Source: CAYUVH01 sp964448135 (GTDB lineage: Bacteria; Verrucomicrobiota; Verrucomicrobiia; Limisphaerales; UBA8199). From it: 64,000 nucleotides of DNA. The position numbers and the translations under genes are program-made. The notes under the pieces are model-generated. The model ran no database searches and had not been told where the DNA came from. It saw only the letters and a program-made list of their open reading frames with translations. Positions 58,754-64,000 of this stretch are shown here, piece after piece. How positions within the stretch are numbered: position 1 is the first letter of the stretch; each line of letters opens with the position of its first letter. The stretch spans positions 106,655 to 170,654 of the forward strand of contig CAYUVH010000063.1 of the NCBI GenBank assembly GCA_964448135.1, read 5' to 3'.

Positions 58754-61408
58754 TCAAGGAGCAAACACGCGCACCCGATACCATTTCACCGGCCGCGGTG
58801 CGGAAGTATCTGTCACCACTTTCGTCCCGTTCGTAATCGCGAAGAACGGTTCATTGCCCGTCACGTCCAGCGGCCTCCATGAAGCCGGACTGTTCGCGTT
58901 AGTGGCCTCTTGAACCTCGAAACCGCGATTGGCGATCTGCGGAAAAGTTATCTGGACCACGCCGTTCGATTTGCGGGCGGAAATTCTCCATGCGCTGCCG
59001 GCGTTTGTCGGATCAGTCCCGGTCAAATACTCCAACTCGTTCAAGGCCTTGTCGCCGTCCGGGTCCGCGCCCGGCGCGGCATTGGCCGCATTGGTCGAGC
59101 CGAAGCGGCTGATCTGCCAGTTGGCAAAGCTCTGATAACCCGGCAAATCGTTGGTGATCCAGGCGCTCACCAGGGCCACAGCTTGCGTATCGAGCACCGT
59201 GGAATCCAAGGGGGGCATGCGCGTGGCTCCCAAGGTCGCAATCCGTGCCAGCAACATGGAATTCGTCAACGAACCGGGCACAACCACCCGGCTATTCGAA
59301 TTGCCTCCGTTGCTGAGGAGCGGGCCGTTAATGAGTCCCGCCAAAGCGGTGGGCGTCGCGACTCGCCCGTCCCACAGGCCCTGCGCGGAACCACCGGGCT
59401 GGTGGCAAAACGAGCAATTCGCAGCGAGATAAGATCGCGCGCGGTATTCGCGGCTGACCGCCGAGTTGGTGACGTGCGCCAGCGCGGGCAGCGTGTGCAC
59501 ATTGCTGATCAACGTAGTGAAATAGCCGGCATCGCTTAACGCGGCAATCTGGTTGGTCGCACCCGTGCCATAGTCGTGGGCGCAATTCAACTGCGCGGTA
59601 TTGAACCCCAAACCAAACCCGCCCTCCGGAGTATGGCAGCGCTGGCATTCGGCCCGGCTGGGGTAATGCCAGACCTGCGTGCGCAGGACGCCTCCGCCTT
59701 GATTGATTACAAAAGACTCATCCATCCCGCCCTCCGCCACGATCACCGCGTTCGTCAACGAGTTCCCCCACCGATAGGTCAGGCCGTAAATTCCGTTGGT
59801 GGACTTGACTATAAACCGCGTCTCCAATCGCTTGTTTGAGGCCGCGACGCCGTTGGTCAATTGCAGTTCGAAATGTTTGATCCAGACGGTTCCCGTCGGG
59901 AAAGTCCAATTGTTCGCTGAATTGAAAACAATATCGAGGTTGGTATCGGGAATGGAAAACCAACGGCGCTTGGTCGCATTATCGGACCAGAAAGGCAGGT
60001 TAATGTCGTACGCCACGATTCCGGGATTGGGCGTCAGCGTGCTCAGATTGGTGAATGCGCCGGTATCCGCCAGCGTCGCGGGCAGGCCACCGCTGCCGCT
60101 ATCTGCGGCAATCAAACGCCGGATGGTATCCTTCGACTGGTTGGCCATCAGGATATCACCATTGCGCGGGTCCACCCCGAAAGCGGAAATGTTTGCTTCG
60201 TTGGCCACGTAGCGGAAAGGCACTGTGTTGGTGCCGTCGTAGCGCAAATACCAGATGTTCCCGATCCCGTAATCGGCGAAGAAATAGGCCCCGGCGATCG
60301 CCGGGTAGGTCGCGCCGCGATAGACGACTCCGCCCGTCACCACCGTGCCCTGGTTGGTGCTGCCGCCATGGGCGTACTCCTGGATTGGGTCGATGGAAGT
60401 GAAACCAGCCGGCGGTGTTTTCGGTCCGGCGTGCGCTCCTTCACGATATGCCCAACCGTAGTTGCCGCCTTTCTTGATGATGTTGATCTCCTCCCACGCT
60501 CCCTGCCCCACGTCCGCGCAATAAAGAAAACCCGTGACCGGATCAAAAGTGAACCGCCAGGGATTGCGCAAGCCCACGGCCCAGAATTCCGTGCGGATGG
60601 ACGAGGGATTAATCCCCACGCCGTTGAAAATGATGGCGCCTAAAAATGGATTGTCCGCGGGAACAAGATAATTGGTGGTCGCCGAAGGATGCGCATTGGG
60701 GGCGGTGTTCCCCGGTTTTTTATCCACGTCTATGCGAATGATGGCGGAAAAGAAATCCTTGGTGATGGTCTGACTGTTATTACGCGAATCGTTCGAGTCT
60801 CCTTCGTCGCCGAGTGATAAATACAAATAGCCGTCCGAGCCGAAATGGATGTCGCCGGCGTTATGATTGTTCGCCTGGTCATATTGCCTCAGAAATCGCA
60901 CTTCGGAAGCTGGATCGGCCTGGTTCCGATTGCTGGCCGAGACCCGATAACGCGCCAGGATATCGTGCATGGCGTTGGTTGCGCCCGGGGCGGCGGTAGT
61001 GGCGGTGCCTGTGTAATAAACAAAAAAGTAGCCGTTACTCGAATAGCCCGGATGAAACGCCAGCCCCAGCAGCCCGCGCTCGTCCGTGGGCGTCCCGCCG
61101 AGTATCAAACCGGAAATATCGAGAAACACCGTGCGCGTGGGATTCGCCAGGTTGGTGATGACAGAAATCCGACCACCCTGCTCGATGATAAACAACCGAT
61201 TCGTCTCGCCGGGCGGGCTGACGATTCCCACGGGATTTGGGAAGGTGAGCGAGCCGAACGCGTCCGTCAGCACATAGCCCGTTCCGGGTGGCGCCGTCGG
61301 AAAATGAAGTGTCGAATTGGCGACGCGAGCGAGCGGACCTGCCGCGGGAAGTGACAGGGACAAAAAGGCAAGCAGGACGCAAGCGACCCCGGTTTGAAAT
61401 TTCGGCAT
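58754..61408 (-). CDS. Secreted glucose/sorbosone-dehydrogenase-like protein with cytochrome-like tail, copy 2
   Basis: 884 residues with a signal peptide (CVLLAFLSLSLPAAGPLARV). It is collinear with the downstream copy throughout: GLLGLAFHPGYSSNGYFFVY, NHNAGDIHFGSDGYLYLSLG, EFWAVGLRNPWRFTFD, two haem sites (ECQRCHTPEG, CSFCHQPGG), MPPLDSTVLDTQAVALVSAW and the terminal module VKWYRVRVFAP. The two copies are clearly paralogues from an old tandem duplication; many substitutions show it is not recent. The gap to copy 1 is 91 bp, so they may share a transcript. Cofactor binding (PQQ) is inferred from the propeller family only. Confidence 0.83.
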   Translation of the reverse strand: MPKFQTGVACVLLAFLSLSLPAAGPLARVANSTLHFPTAPPGTGYVLTDAFGSLTFPNPVGIVSPPGETNRLFIIEQGGRISVITNLANPTRTVFLDISGLILGGTPTDERGLLGLAFHPGYSSNGYFFVYYTGTATTAAPGATNAMHDILARYRVSASNRNQADPASEVRFLRQYDQANNHNAGDIHFGSDGYLYLSLGDEGDSNDSRNNSQTITKDFFSAIIRIDVDKKPGNTAPNAHPSATTNYLVPADNPFLGAIIFNGVGINPSSIRTEFWAVGLRNPWRFTFDPVTGFLYCADVGQGAWEEINIIKKGGNYGWAYREGAHAGPKTPPAGFTSIDPIQEYAHGGSTNQGTVVTGGVVYRGATYPAIAGAYFFADYGIGNIWYLRYDGTNTVPFRYVANEANISAFGVDPRNGDILMANQSKDTIRRLIAADSGSGGLPATLADTGAFTNLSTLTPNPGIVAYDINLPFWSDNATKRRWFSIPDTNLDIVFNSANNWTFPTGTVWIKHFELQLTNGVAASNKRLETRFIVKSTNGIYGLTYRWGNSLTNAVIVAEGGMDESFVINQGGGVLRTQVWHYPSRAECQRCHTPEGGFGLGFNTAQLNCAHDYGTGATNQIAALSDAGYFTTLISNVHTLPALAHVTNSAVSREYRARSYLAANCSFCHQPGGSAQGLWDGRVATPTALAGLINGPLLSNGGNSNSRVVVPGSLTNSMLLARIATLGATRMPPLDSTVLDTQAVALVSAWITNDLPGYQSFANWQISRFGSTNAANAAPGADPDGDKALNELEYLTGTDPTNAGSAWRISARKSNGVVQITFPQIANRGFEVQEATNANSPASWRPLDVTGNEPFFAITNGTKVVTDTSAPRPVKWYRVRVFAP

Positions 61409-61511
61409 TACCCCGCCACCCTAACCCCTCATCAAGTCGGGGTCAAAGTAGGTGAAACCCTACCACCGAGGATCGGCCGGGAAAGGCGAGCCCAAGCGTG
61501 CAGCCGGGTGA

Positions 61512-62846
61512 TTACTTCGCCAGGCGATACGCCTCCGCGAGCAGCGTCACCGGATGCACCACCCGCAAATGCATTCCTTCGGCCTTCGCGCCGTTGATGA
61601 GTTGCAGCAGGCACCCGGGGTTGCCGGTGGCCACCGTGATCGCGCCGGTCGCCTTGATGTGGCGCAGCTTGCGGTCCAAAAGCTGGCCGGCCATTTCGGG
61701 CTGCGTGATGTTGTAAACCCCCGCACTGCCGCAGCACCACGAGCTTTCCGCCAGTTCGACCAGCCGCAGATTCGGAATCGAACGCAGCAACTGCCGGGGC
61801 GCGCTCGTAATCTTCTGCCCATGACACAAATGGCAGGATTCGTGATACGTCACCGCCTGGTCCGGCAAAGGCCCGGCCGGTTTTTCGACGCCGATCTGCC
61901 CCAGCCACTCATGGATATCCTTGAGCTTGCGGTCCCATTCCTCCGCCCGCTTTGCGTAAGCGGGATCGTCCTTCAGGAAGGAATGGTAATGCTTCAAATG
62001 CGAGCCACAGCCGCCGGCATTGCTGATGATGGCGTCGAATTCCTCGGGCGGAAATTGGTCAATCTGTTCGCGGGCCAGCCTCTGCGCCAGTTCCCATTCG
62101 CCATTGTGGGCATGCAATGAACCGCAGCAACCCTGCTGCGCGGGCGTCACGACCTCGCAGCCGTTGCGCGCGAGCACCCCCACCGTGTCCCGATTCACGT
62201 CGCTGAAAATCAAATCCTGCGCGCAACCGACCAGCATGGCGACACGGTAACGTCGTTTCCCTACGGCGGGCGTAACCGGCTTGATCAAGTCCGCGGAGAA
62301 GCGCGCCTGGATCTGGGGGGTGGTCGCTTCCAGCTCCCGCAACCGCTTGGGCATCAGGTTCAGCAAACCGCTGCGCCGCACCCAATCCTGAAATCCCGCC
62401 TCCTGGTACCATCGCATCAGGCGTCCCAGCCACTGGAGCCGCCGCAAGTCCATGAACAGCCAGGCGATCGCGAAGCTCCGGATCGCATTGCGCTTCGGCG
62501 ACCTCAACACCCCGCTCGCCTCGGCCTCGGCGCGGGCGTGTTCGAACAGCTCGGCATAGTTCACACCGGCCGGACACGCCGTCATGCACGCCAGGCAGCC
62601 CAGGCAAAAATACATTTCCTCCGCGAAGGCCTCCGTCATCGTCAACCGGTCATCGGCCACTGCGCGCATCAGCGCGATGCGGCCGCGAGGGCTGTTGCGT
62701 TCCTGTTTGGTGGCGTCGTATGTCGGGCAGGTCGGCAGGCACAAGCCGCAGTGCATGCACTGCTGCACGACCGAGTAGTCGAGATTCTTGAGAAAGGACG
62801 CGCGCGGCGCGGCTGGCGTGGCCATCGGCATATCAGCGGCCCTCAA
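61512..62846 (-). CDS. glcF: Glycolate oxidase iron-sulfur subunit GlcF
   Basis: 444 residues (Met at 62846; 62831 or 62825 also possible). Two 4Fe-4S sites near the start: CMHCGLCLPTCPTYDATKQE with RGRIALMRAV, and CLGCLACMTACPAGVNY. Two CCG domains follow: MLVGCAQDLIFSDVNRDTVG with QQGCCGSLHAHNG, and YHESCHLCHGQKITSAPRQL with SSWCCGSAGVYN. It passes electrons from the flavin subunit GlcD when glycolate is oxidised to glyoxylate. glcD and glcE are not in the window. Repeat copy C lies about 165 bp upstream on the same strand. Confidence 0.85.
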   Translation of the reverse strand: MRAADMPMATPAAPRASFLKNLDYSVVQQCMHCGLCLPTCPTYDATKQERNSPRGRIALMRAVADDRLTMTEAFAEEMYFCLGCLACMTACPAGVNYAELFEHARAEAEASGVLRSPKRNAIRSFAIAWLFMDLRRLQWLGRLMRWYQEAGFQDWVRRSGLLNLMPKRLRELEATTPQIQARFSADLIKPVTPAVGKRRYRVAMLVGCAQDLIFSDVNRDTVGVLARNGCEVVTPAQQGCCGSLHAHNGEWELAQRLAREQIDQFPPEEFDAIISNAGGCGSHLKHYHSFLKDDPAYAKRAEEWDRKLKDIHEWLGQIGVEKPAGPLPDQAVTYHESCHLCHGQKITSAPRQLLRSIPNLRLVELAESSWCCGSAGVYNITQPEMAGQLLDRKLRHIKATGAITVATGNPGCLLQLINGAKAEGMHLRVVHPVTLLAEAYRLAK

Positions 62847-63009
62847 CTGAAACGATTACGACCGCGCGGGCAAGTTCAAACCCGGAGAATCCGAGCGGTC
62901 GGAGCATCTCTTTCAAACGGCGCTGCCGCGCAAGGCGAGGCCGGAGCGCGGTAACGCAGAGACCTCGGGCGAGAACACCTAAAGGGAACGGGGTGGGGAC
63001 GACGACCTG

Positions 63010-63121
63010 TGGGGCTGCCTGCTATTTTTTTTGGTTTGACTGGGTTTGACTGGGTTTGACTGGGTTTGACGAGATTTGATTGCCGGGGTTTTGGGCTAGA
63101 TAGAAGTTTGATCCTTCGCTG
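63010..63121 (-). repeat. Core-plus-tandem-unit intergenic element, copy C
   Basis: Read on the minus strand: GATCAAAC, AAAACCCCGGCAATCA (core at 63077-63083), six bases (AATCTC), then GTCAAACCCA three times and GTCAAACC, an A-run, and AGCCCCA. The plan matches copies A and B. It lies about 165 bp upstream of glcF in the same orientation. Confidence 0.6.
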
Positions 63122-63257
63122 TCTGAGCCGGACGTGGCTTGACCGGGAGCGATGAATGGGAGGCCAGGCAGGACAGGAAACCGGGCGGATGGACGCATGC
63201 GAAGCGGGATAAAACATGGTTCTACCTTCATCTTTTTTGGCGGAAGGTTAGCAGCGT

Positions 63258-63282
63258 CACTTGGACAAAGGCTGTCCAAGTG
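63258..63282 (-). promoter_or_regulatory. Palindrome (ACTTGGACA-N5-TGTCCAAGT), copy 2
   Basis: CACTTGGACA (63258-63267), five bases, TGTCCAAGTG (63273-63282). The inner nine bases of each arm equal those of copy 1 at 1588-1610. On the minus strand the spacer is GCCTT against GCCGT there. Confidence 0.5.
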
Positions 63283-63392
63283 AACAAATACTTCAAACGC
63301 CAGCCCGCGTTTGTTTCGCGCTTCGCACGGGCTCGTCGCAGCCTCCGCCTACGCCAAGCTACGGCGCGACAAGCGACGATCCTACCGAGAAA

Positions 63393-64000
63393 TTACTCGA
63401 AGCTGGTCGCGGCGCCGACCTTCGAGGCCAGCCACTTCTCGTAATCCGCCTGGCTTTCGACAATCAGGAAACCCTGCGCCATCGTGGAATGGCCCTGGCC
63501 GCACAACTGCGCGCAGTTAATCTGGTAACGGCCTTCCTTGGTCGGGGTGAAATGCACCGGCACACGCATCCCGGGAATTGCATCCTGGGTGACGCGCATC
63601 GCAATGATCTTGAAGCAGTGAATGACGTCCTTCGAACTCACGTAGGCAATCACCGGCTTGTTGACGGGAACGTGGATTTCCGCCGCGGGCGAAATCTGAA
63701 CGTCGTCCTTGCCCTTGGGATCCGCGGGATCGATGCCAAACAAATTGGCGTCGCTGACGAATCTCATTTCCTGCTTCCCAAATTCACCGTCCTTGCCGGG
63801 ATAGCGGACGTTCCAGGAAAACTGCTGGGCCACAATCTGCATGACCGTGGATTCACTTTCCTTCGGGAAATTAGCCGGACCCACCGTTTTCGCCCACAAC
63901 GGGATGGCGAAGCCGATCAACAACACCGCTTCGACCACCGCGACCACGCCCTCGATGTAGGTGGAGGCGTGATTACGCACCCCGACGTAATCGGCCTTGG
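63393..64000 (-). CDS. coxB: Cytochrome c oxidase subunit II, start outside window
   Basis: The frame runs off the right edge (KADYVGVRNHASTYIEG at the visible start), so the N-terminal helix is missing. One helix is visible (GVVAVVEAVLLIGFAIPLWA). The CuA domain has QFSWNVRYPGKDGEFG, VIAYVSSKDVIHCFKIIAMR (first ligand His) and YQINCAQLCGQGHSTM with both bridging Cys, Glu-position Gln and the second His. It accepts electrons from cytochrome c. The rest of the oxidase operon should lie upstream on the minus strand, beyond base 64000. Confidence 0.88.
   Translation of the reverse strand, partial: KADYVGVRNHASTYIEGVVAVVEAVLLIGFAIPLWAKTVGPANFPKESESTVMQIVAQQFSWNVRYPGKDGEFGKQEMRFVSDANLFGIDPADPKGKDDVQISPAAEIHVPVNKPVIAYVSSKDVIHCFKIIAMRVTQDAIPGMRVPVHFTPTKEGRYQINCAQLCGQGHSTMAQGFLIVESQADYEKWLASKVGAATSFE

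Larger units (their letters stand above)
62847..63392. other. Non-coding interval of about 545 bp between glcF and coxB
   Basis: It contains repeat copy C (63010-63121) and the second copy of the 23-bp palindrome (63258-63282). The rest shows only patchy similarity, on the minus strand, to 1611-1740. No gene is credible here. Confidence 0.6.

Overview
The window is GC-rich, gene-dense bacterial chromosome. Several traits point to the phylum Verrucomicrobiota, probably a Pedosphaera/Limisphaerales-like (subdivision 3) lineage: a FTLVELLVVIAIIAVLAALLLPALA-type pseudopilin, autotransporter-associated beta-strand repeats, a PEP-CTERM protein, large secreted sugar-dehydrogenase proteins, many Gfo/Idh/MocA- and TIM-barrel-type sugar genes, and secreted proteins ending in an '...RFYR.R.P' tail. 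This assignment is inferred from protein style. No rRNA, tRNA, CRISPR array, prophage or full-length insertion sequence was found.

Layout. 1-3.2 kb: end of an ion-channel-like gene, an LssY-C protein, a stunted pseudopilin and a DUF4239 (bestrophin-like) membrane protein. 3.7-8.5 kb: a DUF3604 - parvulin isomerase - HupE/UreJ cluster. 8.8-10.3 kb: the N-terminal half of carbamoyl-phosphate synthase large subunit (split carB). 10.4-17.8 kb: a leucine-rich-repeat protein, then on the minus strand a DUF4331 protein with a TPR lipoprotein, a J-domain chaperone and an HtrA protease. 18.1-24.2 kb: a minus-strand heavy-metal efflux operon (Cys-rich small protein, TolC-like channel, short adaptor, CzcA-type RND pump, Cys/His-tailed small protein). 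24.5-30.2 kb: a DUF5060/DUF4038 glycosidase-like protein, a GbsR-type regulator with a DCC thiol protein, a PfkB sugar kinase and AnmK. 30.5-45.4 kb: a 1,868-residue beta-repeat secreted protein, a PEP-CTERM protein, an O-antigen ligase-like protein, and a convergent six-gene exopolysaccharide operon (GT61, FkbM, outer-membrane barrel, Wza, Wzc-type kinase, NusG/RfaH-like factor). 46.4-61.4 kb: secreted and cytoplasmic carbohydrate genes (pectin-lyase-fold lipoprotein, glycosidase-like protein with Ig domains, Gfo/Idh/MocA oxidoreductase, sugar isomerase/epimerase, KDPG/KHG aldolase, two tandem sugar dehydrogenases fused to cytochrome-like tails). 61.5-64 kb: GlcF and the start of a cytochrome oxidase region (coxB, truncated by the window edge).

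Functionally, the KDG-type kinase (27.7 kb) and the KDPG aldolase (55.2 kb) could form the two ends of a uronate/ketodeoxy-sugar route fed by the polysaccharide-active secreted proteins. The EPS operon, the ligase and the PEP-CTERM protein point to surface polysaccharide export.

The most unusual material is between the genes. Five elements share one plan: a CC-NN-CAAT core, six bases, then 9-10 bp tandem units that also flank the core on its other side. The unit differs from copy to copy but is uniform within each copy. All five sit upstream of a gene in the same orientation. Two of them (about 1.6-1.9 and 63.0-63.3 kb) extend to about 275-290 bp and begin with the same 23-bp palindrome. Two further MITE-like inverted-repeat elements occur, and one supplies the coding end of one gene and the coding start of the next. 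Four unrelated secreted proteins share a C-terminal module of about 60 residues.
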